Assembly (NCBI GenBank): GCA_024697645.1
Contig: JAILFH010000033.1
Coordinates: forward strand, 1 to 42,503
Reading direction: 5' to 3'
DNA from: Prevotella sp.
Lineage (GTDB): Bacteria; Bacteroidota; Bacteroidia; Bacteroidales; Bacteroidaceae
DNA: 42,503 bases
In this document: piece by piece, positions 33,089-41,723 of the stretch
How positions within the stretch are numbered: the stretch's first letter is position 1
How the letters are laid out: each line of letters begins with the position of its first letter
The notes under the pieces: generated by a model
What the model was told of the DNA's origin: nothing
The model's input: the letters and a program-made list of their open reading frames with translations, nothing else
Databases searched by the model: none
Translations under genes and position numbers: made by a program

Positions 33089-33139
33089 CACGGAACTGTC
33101 TTGCTTCCCTGAAGGACGAGGCGGTTCCGTGCCTTTTTC
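33089..33139 (+). terminator. Terminator behind the nagB unit
   Basis: CACGGAAC (33089-33096) pairs with GTTCCGTG (33124-33131), followed by CCTTTTTCT. It closes the two-gene nagB unit and separates it from the esterase gene that starts at 33167. Confidence 0.75.
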
Positions 33140-33166
33140 TATCAACCTAACTAATCCCAATTCGAG

Positions 33167-35350
33167 ATGAAACGCCTCGTACTTTTCACCTTTCTGATGT
33201 TGTCGCTCTCAATGGCGGCGAAGGATAAACTCCGCGTGGCCTGTGTCGGCAACAGCGTCACCTATGGCTATGGTCTGTCCGACCGCGAACACGACGCCTA
33301 TCCCGTTGTGCTCCAGCAGTTGCTGGGCGAAGGTTTCGACGTGAGAAACTTCGGCCACTCGGGAGCCACGCTGCTTCGTCATGGTCACCGACCCTACACG
33401 CAGTTGCCTGAGTTCCGCGACGCACTCGACTTCAAGGCCGACCTCGTAGTGATTCATCTCGGACTGAACGACACCGACCCGCGCAACTGGCCGAACTACG
33501 GCGACGAGTTCATCGGCGACTATCGGGCACTCATCGATTCGTTCCGTGTGGCCAATCCACAGGCGAAAATATGGATCTGCCTGATGACGCCCATCTTCAA
33601 TCGTCACCATCGCTTCCAGAGCGGAACGCGCGACTGGCACGAGGCGATTCAGAAGACCATTCGGAAGATTGCCCAGACGCCCGACGTTGGGCTCATCGAC
33701 CTCCACACCCCACTCTATTGTCACCCCGACTTCTTCCCCGACGCGCTTCATCCCAATGCCGAAGGCGCAAAGATTATGGCCCGCACCATCTACTCTGCTC
33801 TCACGGGCGACTTCGGTGGTCTGCGCCCCTCGCCGATGTATCTCAACGGAATGGTGCTGCAGCGCGGCGACTCGATTCAACTTCACGGCACAGCGAATAC
33901 TGGCGACGAGGTCTGCGTGACCTTCAACGGAGCAACGCTCTCGACGCAGACGAACCGTGATGGCGAGTGGCAGGTGAAATTCCCGTCCATCAAGGCTGGA
34001 GGTCCCTACAAACTGACCTTCGAATCGTTCAGGCCCCTACTGAATCAGAAGAAAAAGAACAAGAAACGGAAGGCCGACCAACAGATTACGCTCGACAGCG
34101 TCTATGTGGGCGAGGTGTGGCTCTGCTCGGGTCAGTCGAATATGGAGTTCACGCTCGGAGCAACTACCGATGCTTCGCCCGAGACCTTCAATGCTCATAC
34201 GGCAAGTCTGCTCCACCTCCTCGACCTCTCCACCAACTACCCCACCGACAATGTCGAATGGTCGCGTGAGGCCTGCGACTCGGTGAACCATCTGCGCCTG
34301 CTGAAGCGTCCTCGCTGGCAACTCGCAAACACGGAGAACATCAAGCGATTCTCCGCCATCGCCTATCACATGGGCCGTATGCTTGCCGACAGTCTGAAAG
34401 TGCCCATCGGCATCATCTGCAACGCAGTGGGAGGAACCACAACTGAATCGTGGATAGACCGCAAAACACTTGAGTGGGAAATGCCTAACATACTGACTGA
34501 CTGGTACTTCGGCGACTACGGACAGCCCTGGGCTCGTGGTCGTGCGCTGAAGAACATTGCCAAAGTCGTCAACAAAGAGAAGGACGGTCAACAGCAGCCC
34601 GATCTCTATCTCACCCGTCAGCAACGTCATCCTTACGAACCTTGCTACATGTTCGAGGCAGGCATCCTGCCACTCGACCACTATCAGATTAAGGGTGTAG
34701 CCTGGTATCAGGGCGAATCGAATGCCCACAACATAGAACTCCACGAGCAACTCTTCAATCTCCTTCGCCGCAGTTGGCGCGCTTATTTCGGAAGGAGCAT
34801 TGCGTTCAACTTTGTGCAGTTATCGGGTCTCAACCGTCCCTCGTGGCCTGCCTTCCGCGAGAGTCAGCGCCGTCTGGGCACAGGTCATTATGGATCTGGA
34901 ATGGTGGTCAGCCACGACTGCGGCGACTCGCTCGACGTTCACTACCGCACCAAGCGGCCTGTGGGCGAGCGTCTGGCCTTACTCGCACTCAGGAACACCT
35001 ACGAGCACAAACTGACCTACAGCGGTCCGAATCGCCCCAAGGCTTTGATCAGTCGTGAAGGCGTCATGATCAGTTTCTGGGACAACAACAAAGGACTGCA
35101 CCCATCGTCGGGCGACCGAATCATCGGGTTTGAACTGGCTGGTGAGGACGGCATCTTCTATCCTGCTGAAGCTCGCGTAGTGGAAGACTGCTACATCGTC
35201 GTCAACAGCCCTCAGGTGGAGAAACCCGCTGAAGTGCGCTATGCGTGGCAACCGTTCACACGCGCTAACGTCGTGAACGACAAGGGGTTGCCTCTGTCGA
35301 CGTTCAAGATTGACGTGAAACCCGCTAATTATGTAGAAATTTTTGACTAA
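33167..35350 (+). CDS. Two-domain sialate O-acetylesterase (GDSL plus SASA)
   Basis: A 727-residue exported protein (signal peptide ends SMAA). Residues 22-220 are an SGNH/GDSL hydrolase: Ser30 in GNSVTYG, Asn in GLNDT, and Asp-x-x-His in DALHPN. Residues 225-720 are a SASA-type esterase: a beta-sandwich start, then Ser324 in SGQSNME and the later WYQGESN. This double-esterase layout matches NanS of Tannerella forsythia, which removes acetyl groups from sialic acids before sialidase can act. A Lys-rich linker lies near residue 290. It is followed after nine bases by the creatininase-family gene, so the two are co-transcribed. Confidence 0.85.
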   Translation: MKRLVLFTFLMLSLSMAAKDKLRVACVGNSVTYGYGLSDREHDAYPVVLQQLLGEGFDVRNFGHSGATLLRHGHRPYTQLPEFRDALDFKADLVVIHLGLNDTDPRNWPNYGDEFIGDYRALIDSFRVANPQAKIWICLMTPIFNRHHRFQSGTRDWHEAIQKTIRKIAQTPDVGLIDLHTPLYCHPDFFPDALHPNAEGAKIMARTIYSALTGDFGGLRPSPMYLNGMVLQRGDSIQLHGTANTGDEVCVTFNGATLSTQTNRDGEWQVKFPSIKAGGPYKLTFESFRPLLNQKKKNKKRKADQQITLDSVYVGEVWLCSGQSNMEFTLGATTDASPETFNAHTASLLHLLDLSTNYPTDNVEWSREACDSVNHLRLLKRPRWQLANTENIKRFSAIAYHMGRMLADSLKVPIGIICNAVGGTTTESWIDRKTLEWEMPNILTDWYFGDYGQPWARGRALKNIAKVVNKEKDGQQQPDLYLTRQQRHPYEPCYMFEAGILPLDHYQIKGVAWYQGESNAHNIELHEQLFNLLRRSWRAYFGRSIAFNFVQLSGLNRPSWPAFRESQRRLGTGHYGSGMVVSHDCGDSLDVHYRTKRPVGERLALLALRNTYEHKLTYSGPNRPKALISREGVMISFWDNNKGLHPSSGDRIIGFELAGEDGIFYPAEARVVEDCYIVVNSPQVEKPAEVRYAWQPFTRANVVNDKGLPLSTFKIDVKPANYVEIFD

Positions 35351-35359
35351 ATATTTCCT

Positions 35360-36136
35360 ATGAATAGAGAAATCGATCTATCTGTATCAACATTTGGCGT
35401 TGCCCGCCAATATCAATACGATGTGGTGATACTCCCCTGGGGAGCCACCGAACCTCACAATCAGCACCTGCCCTACATGACCGACTGCATTCTCTCGAAG
35501 GCAGTGGCCGTAGATGCTGCGGAGAGAGCACTCAGCGAGTTTGGCGTTCGCTGCATGGTGCTGCCACCCGTGGCGATGGGCGCTCAGAATCCTGGTCAGC
35601 GCGACCTGCAGTTCTGCATCCACTATCGCTTCGACACGCAGCAGGCCATTCTGCGCGATATTGTGGCCTCACTCCATCATCAGGGCTTCCGCCGCCTGCT
35701 CATCGTCAATGGTCATGGTGGAAACTCGTTCAAGCCGATGATTCGCGATCTGGCCGTCGACTATCCCGACTTCTTCATCGCTGCTGCTGAATGGTTCAAG
35801 ATGGCTCCTGCCCGCGACTATTTCGAACAGCCCGGCGATCATGCCGACGAGATTGAAACGAGTGTGATGATGCACTATCATCCCGAACTGGTGCGACTCG
35901 AAGAGGCTGGCGAAGGCCGTAGCCGCTCGTTCGCCATCGACGCTATGCGCGAAGGAAAGGTCTGGCTGCCCCGTCACTGGACCCTCGTCACCGACGACAC
36001 GGGAATCGGCAATCCTGCCCTCTCCACAGCCGAGAAGGGTAAGCGTTTCGCAGATGTTTGCGCCAGTGGCTTTGCCCGCTTCCTCCGCGACTTTGCGAAG
36101 ATTAACGACAAGAAAGAGTTCTATACAGAAGGATAG
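35360..36136 (+). CDS. Creatininase-family amidohydrolase
   Basis: A 258-residue protein of the creatininase fold, which contains creatinine amidohydrolases and related metal-dependent amidases. Metal-binding and catalytic motifs are seen: LPWGATEPHNQHLPY near residue 26-40 (Glu and His ligands), NGHGGNS near residue 116, and DHADEIETS near residue 155. The substrate of Bacteroidetes members is mostly unknown. It starts nine bases after the sialate O-acetylesterase gene, so a role with the same glycan is likely, perhaps opening or removing an amide on an amino sugar. That last step is inference. No signal peptide, so cytoplasmic. Confidence 0.85.
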   Translation: MNREIDLSVSTFGVARQYQYDVVILPWGATEPHNQHLPYMTDCILSKAVAVDAAERALSEFGVRCMVLPPVAMGAQNPGQRDLQFCIHYRFDTQQAILRDIVASLHHQGFRRLLIVNGHGGNSFKPMIRDLAVDYPDFFIAAAEWFKMAPARDYFEQPGDHADEIETSVMMHYHPELVRLEEAGEGRSRSFAIDAMREGKVWLPRHWTLVTDDTGIGNPALSTAEKGKRFADVCASGFARFLRDFAKINDKKEFYTEG

Positions 36137-36138
36137 GA

Positions 36139-36345
36139 CTCTCCCCCCTGCACCAAGACCTACCCCTGCCCTCCCTATAAGGGCGGGAGAAAAGCGAGGG
36201 GAGTAGATAGCAACAGAGAGGCGCTCGAAATTGGAACTCAAAACTTGAAAACGGAGCCAAAAAGACTAATGTCTGAACTCCCGAACTCCTGAACTTCCGA
36301 ACTCCTGAACATTTGAACTTTTGAACCTCGACGAATGTCGAATCC
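36139..36345 (+). repeat. Composite G-rich plus mini-hairpin repeat, site 4
   Basis: It follows the order of site 3: C-rich lead with CCCTCCCTATAAGGGCGGG, GCGAGGGGAGTAGATAGCAAC, CTCGAAATTGGAACTC, AGAC-TAAT-GTCT, five 8-bp CGAACTCC-like units, then TCGAC-GAAT-GTCGA (36328-36341). The site 2 copy is the same in reverse. It fills the whole gap of 227 bp between the creatininase-family gene and the GH97 gene. Confidence 0.75.
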
Positions 36346-36363
36346 AAACCCAACAATACAAAA

Positions 36364-38385
36364 ATGAAGAAACTATTTTTTCTGATGGCTCTGCTCACTT
36401 CAGTAGTAGCAATGGCCGACAACAAGACTGTGAGTTCTCCCGACGGACGACTCCAAGTGACTATCGACTGCAACGAAGGACGCGCTACCTACTGCGTCAC
36501 CTACGACGGCGTGCAACTGCTGAAGCCCTCTCTGCTGGGCCTGAAGGCCAACATCGGCGACTTCTCGCGTGGGCTGACCATGCAGGACAATGCCCGCCAG
36601 ATGCCCATCAGCAAGAATTATAAGATGAAGAACGCCAAGCAGAGCGACATCAGTTACAAGGCAAACCGCCTGCAGGTGGACTTCACGACGAAAGAGAAGA
36701 TTCCCATGAGCGTCATCTTCCAGGTGTCCGACAACGACGTTGCATTCTGCTATCAACTCGGTCGCGGTCCGAAGGACAACCCGAAGTGCGCCATCGTCGA
36801 GTGCGAAACTACTGCCTTCAATCTGGCTGACGGCACGACCACGTTCCTCTGCCCGCAGATCACTCCGATGACGGGCTGGGAGCGCACGAAGCCCAGTTAC
36901 GAGGAGGAATACGAGGCTGATGCCCCGATGAACAAGCCTTCGAAATTCGGTGTCGGCTACACGTTCCCCTGTCTGTTCAAGGGCGTTGGCGACACGTGGA
37001 TTCTCATCAACGAGACGGGGGTCACGAGTCAGTACTGCGGTGCTCGACTGAGCGACTATCAGGCAGGAACGGGCTACACCATCGCATTCCCTCAGGAGGG
37101 CGAGAACAATGGTTTCGGCTCACCTACTGCCTCCATCATGCTCCCGAGTTTCACCCCCTGGCGCACCATCACAATCGGCAAGACGCTCGCTCCGATTGTT
37201 GAGACCACCGTTCAGTACGACGTTGTGGAACCGCTCTACGAGCCTTCTGAGGACTACAAGCCCGGTCGCTACACTTGGAGTTGGCTCGTCTGGCAAGACA
37301 ATTCCGTGAACTACGACGACCAAGTGCAGATGATCGACCTCGCCTCTACGATGGGCTTCGAATACTGCCTCGTCGATGGCCTCTGGGACAAGCAGATTGG
37401 CTACGACCGCATCGAGGAACTGGCTGCCTATGCGAAGTCGAAGAACGTGAAACTGATGCTCTGGTACAATTCCAACGGCTCCGAGAACGATGCTCCACAG
37501 GGACCTCGTGGCGTGATGAACAACTCCATCAAGCGCAAGCAGGATATGGCTTGGATGAAGCGTCTGGGCGTGAAGGGCATCAAGGTGGACTTCTTCGGTG
37601 GCGACAAGCAGGAGACAATGCGCCTCTATGAGGAGATTCTCAGCGACGCCAACGACTACGGAATCCAGTGTATTTTCCACGGTTGCACCATGCCCCGCGG
37701 CTGGGAGCGGATGTATCCGAACTACGTGGCCTCGGAGGCTGCGCTGGCTTCGGAGAACGTGTTCTTCACCGACTACCACGCTCGTCAAGAGGGTTTCCAG
37801 ATGTCGATGCATCCCTTCTCGCGCAATGCCGGTGGTGCCTTTGACTGGGGCGGCATGATGATGAACCGCATGATGAGTCGCGACAACAAGAGCCGCCATC
37901 AGCGCTTCACGGGCGACATCTTCGAACTGGCAACGGCCATCACCAACCAGACTTCCATCAACTGCGTGGCAATGTATCCGAACAACCTCGAGGAACTGCG
38001 GCAGTTCGAACTCGACTTCCTGAAGCAGGTGCCAACCACTTGGCAGGAGACTCGTTTCATCGACGGCTATCCCACTCGCTACGCCGTGATTGCCCGCAAG
38101 GCAACGAATGGAAAGTGGTACGTGGGCGGCATCAATGGCACCAACGCCACACTGACGCTCAATCTGCAACTCCCGATGCTCGCCGGACAAACCGTCACCT
38201 ATTACGTCGACGAGGCCGACAAGAAGGCGCTGAAGGCTCAGAAAGCCGCTGCGAAGAAGGACCCGAAGGCGAAGCCCGCTCCCTACTGGCCCAATCCCGT
38301 GATGAAGACCCTGAAGGTCGACAAGAACGGTCAGGCTCGCGTCATCCTGCCCTCAATGGGTGGACTGGTGATTGTGGAGAATTAA
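36364..38385 (+). CDS. Glycoside hydrolase family 97, probable alpha-galactosidase type
   Basis: A 673-residue exported enzyme (signal peptide MKKLFFLMALLTS, ending AMAD). An N-terminal beta-sandwich is followed by a TIM barrel from about residue 290 (YTWSWLVWQDNSVNYDD) and a C-terminal beta-domain, the GH97 layout. Asp409 in GIKVDFFGGD takes the nucleophile position known from retaining GH97 members such as the Bacteroides thetaiotaomicron alpha-galactosidase, whereas inverting alpha-glucosidases such as SusB lack it. Calcium-binding Glu residues lie near the active site in this family. It probably frees alpha-galactosyl units in the periplasm. A Lys/Ala-rich insert (KAQKAAAKKDPKAK) is present near residue 620. 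Confidence 0.88.
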   Translation: MKKLFFLMALLTSVVAMADNKTVSSPDGRLQVTIDCNEGRATYCVTYDGVQLLKPSLLGLKANIGDFSRGLTMQDNARQMPISKNYKMKNAKQSDISYKANRLQVDFTTKEKIPMSVIFQVSDNDVAFCYQLGRGPKDNPKCAIVECETTAFNLADGTTTFLCPQITPMTGWERTKPSYEEEYEADAPMNKPSKFGVGYTFPCLFKGVGDTWILINETGVTSQYCGARLSDYQAGTGYTIAFPQEGENNGFGSPTASIMLPSFTPWRTITIGKTLAPIVETTVQYDVVEPLYEPSEDYKPGRYTWSWLVWQDNSVNYDDQVQMIDLASTMGFEYCLVDGLWDKQIGYDRIEELAAYAKSKNVKLMLWYNSNGSENDAPQGPRGVMNNSIKRKQDMAWMKRLGVKGIKVDFFGGDKQETMRLYEEILSDANDYGIQCIFHGCTMPRGWERMYPNYVASEAALASENVFFTDYHARQEGFQMSMHPFSRNAGGAFDWGGMMMNRMMSRDNKSRHQRFTGDIFELATAITNQTSINCVAMYPNNLEELRQFELDFLKQVPTTWQETRFIDGYPTRYAVIARKATNGKWYVGGINGTNATLTLNLQLPMLAGQTVTYYVDEADKKALKAQKAAAKKDPKAKPAPYWPNPVMKTLKVDKNGQARVILPSMGGLVIVEN

Positions 38386-38574
38386 TCGATATTCCGAGAA
38401 ACGAGGAGGGAGGAGCGAGATTCGTCTCATCCCCCTACCTCGTTCTAAAATCAATAGCCTTTGCGTGTCGGCTTCCGACATGACCCTTCGTCGTTTAGCA
38501 CATAGAATTAAAGTTCAGAAAAGTGTCATAAGTTCAGGTTCATAAGGCTCTAAAGATTACATAAGAGAGACCTC

Positions 38575-38608
38575 ATTACTCATTCCTCATTCCTCATTAC
38601 TCATTACT
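38575..38608 (+). repeat. 7-bp tandem repeat before the EEP gene
   Basis: Five units of TCATTAC or TCATTCC run directly into the start codon of the next gene at 38609. A similar stretch lies at about 1788-1818. The repeat occupies the position of a leader, so its copy number could change translation. Confidence 0.55.
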
Positions 38609-40297
38609 ATGCGCCGTTATATCTTACTCATCTGGCTAACTTTCACCACCATTGGTCTATCAGCCGACAACACAGCAGACAACCGCCGTAAACTCATTGG
38701 AGCCAGCAGCGAAAATCCTATTGATGCCACATGGCTCATCACAAATCCTTCGTTCGAGACGGGCGACCTGACGGGTTGGACGATGACCCCCAGCGAAGGA
38801 AGTGATATGGGTGTGAGGGACTATGAACTCACGGGGCGTGATGGCAACTACGAAGCCAACCTCTACACTTGGTGGTCGGGCGTGGCCATTGAGCAGACTG
38901 TCGGCAACGTGCCTGCTGGCATCTATGAGGTTTCGGGGCTGGTGGCAACGTGGGAAGGCTACACCGTGAATTTCTACGCCAATGACAAGATGGTATCAGC
39001 GGCTGGACAAGGCGACTGCACGGGCATACGGCTCACTACGACGGTTGTCGTCGATGGCGATGGGGAACTCACCATCAAAGCCGACCGTACCGACATCAAT
39101 TGGTGGGCTGATGACAGAAAGGACATTGAGAACACGCGTTTGGGATTTCTGAAACTCGATGATGTACGGCTGACCTGCAAGGGGTTGTACGACGTGAGCG
39201 AGCAGACCGATTTCAATGTAACTGCGCTGAATGTGGACGGACTGCCGCAGAAGATTCTGAGTTTTATTGAGGTGAACGCTGATGGCCCAGGTAGTGATGG
39301 CACAAAACTCATCAGCCAATACCTTGCAAAAAAGAACTACGATTTCATTGGTGTGAGTGAGGATTTCAACTATCACGGCTCGCTGATGACTGCTCTTGAC
39401 GACAACTATGATAGTGGAACCGTTCGTGCAACACTTAGCCTCGGCAATTTATCAATCCCCTTCGACACCGACGGATTGAACCTCATTTGGAAGACGAGCA
39501 AGACTGCTGCCTCGAACGAGAGTTGGACACGCTGGACTTCTACCACCAGCACCGACGGCAACCAATACGTGAAGAAGGGCTTCCGCCACTACGACATGAC
39601 GATTGATGGCAGCATTGTGATTGACGTCTACGTGCTTCACATGGACGCAGGTGATGCAGTTGATTCTCGACAGGCCCAGTGGAGTCAGTTGGCTGAGGCA
39701 ATCAACAGCGCTGACAGCAGCCGCCCGAAACTCGTCATAGGCGACACCAACAGCCGATGGACGCGCGAGGACATCAAGACTTACTTCTTCGACAAACTCA
39801 GTGGATTCACGGCGAAGGACGCATGGGTGGAACTGCGACGGGAGGGAATCTATCCGACAACCGACATGAACGATCTGGCCGACCAGACATTCCCAAGTAG
39901 TTTCGGAACCTACGAGGTAGTTGACAAGATTCTCTATCTGAACCCGACTGCCGAGAACACGCTGCAACTGTTGCCGAAGGGCTACCGACTGGAGCAGGAC
40001 TACACCTACAGCACTGTGGACGGGTCTGACAACACCGCGGCGCTGGGTGATCACCGCCCACTGGTGGTCGATTTCAGTTGCTTCCGCTATCAGGAAGTGA
40101 CGACTGTCATCGGCGATGTCAACCGTGATGGCTCGATTACGATAGCCGACGTCACTGCCCTCGTCAACATCCTGCTCGGCAAGGATTCCGAACTGCCCTA
40201 TGTCTATGACCACGAGGCTGCCGACGTGAATCGCGACGCCTCCATCACCATTGCCGACGTCACTGCCCTTGTCAACATCCTGCTGGGGAAGGGGTAA
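38609..40297 (+). CDS. Exported EEP-type phosphodiesterase with dockerin-like C-terminus
   Basis: A 562-residue protein with a signal peptide (MRRYILLIWLTF, ending GLSA). Residues 35-190 look like a galactose-binding jelly roll (NPSFETGDLTGW). Residues 200-500 are an endonuclease/exonuclease/phosphatase domain with ALNVDGLP, FIGVSED, VLHMDAGD, IGDTNSRW and GDHRPLVVDF, the full set of metal and catalytic residues. The C-terminal 60 residues hold two near-identical repeats, each DVNRDGSITIADVTALVNI or close, which are type I dockerin/EF-hand calcium loops. The enzyme may act on DNA, phospholipid or sugar phosphodiesters outside the cell. The dockerin-like tail may bind a partner or only calcium. 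Confidence 0.8.
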   Translation: MRRYILLIWLTFTTIGLSADNTADNRRKLIGASSENPIDATWLITNPSFETGDLTGWTMTPSEGSDMGVRDYELTGRDGNYEANLYTWWSGVAIEQTVGNVPAGIYEVSGLVATWEGYTVNFYANDKMVSAAGQGDCTGIRLTTTVVVDGDGELTIKADRTDINWWADDRKDIENTRLGFLKLDDVRLTCKGLYDVSEQTDFNVTALNVDGLPQKILSFIEVNADGPGSDGTKLISQYLAKKNYDFIGVSEDFNYHGSLMTALDDNYDSGTVRATLSLGNLSIPFDTDGLNLIWKTSKTAASNESWTRWTSTTSTDGNQYVKKGFRHYDMTIDGSIVIDVYVLHMDAGDAVDSRQAQWSQLAEAINSADSSRPKLVIGDTNSRWTREDIKTYFFDKLSGFTAKDAWVELRREGIYPTTDMNDLADQTFPSSFGTYEVVDKILYLNPTAENTLQLLPKGYRLEQDYTYSTVDGSDNTAALGDHRPLVVDFSCFRYQEVTTVIGDVNRDGSITIADVTALVNILLGKDSELPYVYDHEAADVNRDASITIADVTALVNILLGKG

Positions 40298-40313
40298 GAG
40301 CCTCGTCCACCCT

Positions 40314-40444
40314 GTTATGAATGGTTATGAGTGGTTATGAATGGTTCTGAATGAATCTGAGTGGTTATGAATAGTTCGGAATGGTTATGAGTAGTTATGA
40401 ATAGTTCTGAATGGTTATGAGTAGTTATGAATGGTTATGAGTAG
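40314..40444 (+). repeat. 10-bp tandem repeat, site 3, thirteen units
   Basis: Exact 10-bp period over about 130 bases; units alternate between TTATGAATGG, TTATGAGTGG, TTATGAATAG and TTCTGAATGG. It is the largest array of this family in the window and starts 17 bases after the stop codon of the EEP gene. Confidence 0.9.
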
Positions 40445-40539
40445 CATTTCTAAAGAACCTGAACTTGCTCAGTTTCAGAGCGGAGCAGGGTAAGAACTAT
40501 GCAACCGTTTGCCTTGCTGACGAGTTCAATTTTTTGAGG

Positions 40540-40740
40540 TTTAATCCAAAGTACGTCTTTTGATGTTAAGGAGCAATGCTTTCTACCATCGAAAGACGTC
40601 TTCTTTACCCCTATAAAGACATGCTCTGTACCATCGAAAGGCATCCTTTATATACCTATAAAGATATGCTCTATATACCTACAAAGACATGCTTTCTAAC
40701 ATACAAAGACATGCTCTGTACAGTCTAAAGATATCCTTTT
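40540..40740 (+). repeat. Diverged 22-bp-type units
   Basis: About eight units of 21-24 bp with the core ACCTAYAAAGACATGCTCT or a close relative. The core (A/C)CATACAAAG-CAT is shared with the clean 22-bp array at 14775-14950, so both come from one sequence family. Confidence 0.6.
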
Positions 40741-40787
40741 GAAGTGAGCATTCTCTGGTATTTAACTCCCCTCCTTCTGGAAGGCCA

Positions 40788-40935
40788 AGACTAGGCGACG
40801 ATTGAATATCGTCGGTGCGGGCTTGGGGTGCTGCTCTCGGTTTGTGCAAGGCTGGCGAAGCCCAAGCCGCAGCAGAAGCCGTTAAGAGCAAAGGTGGCAA
40901 GGTGGAGTTGAGCGAAGCGAAACGAGGGGTGGTAG
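40788..40935 (+). repeat. Dispersed repeat R1, copy 3
   Basis: CTAGGCGACGATTGAATATCG, then GGTGCTGCTCTCGG and CAGAAGCCG, in the same order as copies 1 and 2. As in copy 1 it precedes element E in the same orientation, although at a distance of about 430 bases here. Confidence 0.7.
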
Positions 40936-41032
40936 AGAACAAGGGATAAGCAATATTTGACCGCTACCACCCCCCGCTTCGCTACACCCCTCCTCCCCGG
41001 AGGAGGGGAATTGATTAGCCTTTCTGCACCAT

Positions 41033-41092
41033 TCTCAACACTTCTCAACACTTCTGAACCTCTCTCGACACCTCTCAACCTTTCTTAACCGC
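41033..41092 (-). repeat. 10-bp tandem repeat, site 4 (inverted)
   Basis: On the minus strand GGTTAAGAAA, GGTTGAGAGG, TGTCGAGAGA, GGTTCAGAAG, TGTTGAGAAG, all in steps of 10, which matches the family at the other three sites. Confidence 0.7.
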
Positions 41093-41204
41093 GTAGCCAA
41101 GCCTACTTGGCTAACGCCTTACTGTATCAATAAGTCAAAGATCGCTTGGTTTGCCGTTTTCCTTCGGTCTCTGTTTTTTCTTCCGCCACATCTTTTCATC
41201 TATA

Positions 41205-41268
41205 ATCATTTCACCCTCTTTGCTATCTACGCCCCTCCATTCAGGGAGGGGAAGGGGGTGGGTCTCTA
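41205..41268 (+). repeat. G-rich module, partial composite copy
   Basis: On plus, CCCCTCC-ATTCA-GGGAGGGG, then AAGGGGGTGGGTC. The run GGG-A-GGGG-AA-GGGGG-T-GGG (41244-41262) fits a quadruplex pattern with loops of one or two bases. On the minus strand it ends CGTAGATAGCA like the other composite copies; the mini-hairpin part is missing. Confidence 0.6.
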
Positions 41269-41365
41269 TATGTTGTGGGCACCATCGCCAGAGGTTGGAC
41301 AATGCCTCGTGAGTAAATGGAATATGGGCTTTCAGTGGTTAGCATGGTTCCCATTGTTCTACCCT

Positions 41366-41723
41366 ACAAAGTTACTAAAAAATTGTAAGTTATGCAATAG
41401 TTTGGAGTGTTCTAAATTGTAAATTTAAGTTAATTTCGGCAAATTATTTATTAACGAATGCAAAACGTCGCACGTCTCAACGTCTCAACGTCTCATTAAG
41501 CTTTTTTGACCCCTGAAAATAGACCTTACATCCTAAGGGTTATATTATATTATAATATTATTATAATATAATATAAAATTATAGTACTTACAATCAATTG
41601 AAATTTAACTTGATTTTCTTTCGATTTTCACCACTCTATATTCCACAATCATTGAAATACCTTAATGAGACGTTGAGACGATGAGACGTTGAGACGTTTT
41701 AGTGGAATTTGTATTTTCCTGAT
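41366..41723 (+). repeat. Palindrome element E, copy 2
   Basis: Same parts and orientation as copy 1. The left arm ends CGTCTCAACGTCTCATTAAG and the right arm begins CTTAATGAGACGTTGAGACG, a perfect 20-bp inverted repeat. Between them lies a perfect 37-bp AT palindrome (18 + 1 + 18) at 41540-41576. The spacer sequences between palindrome and right arm are also similar to those of copy 1. Confidence 0.75.
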
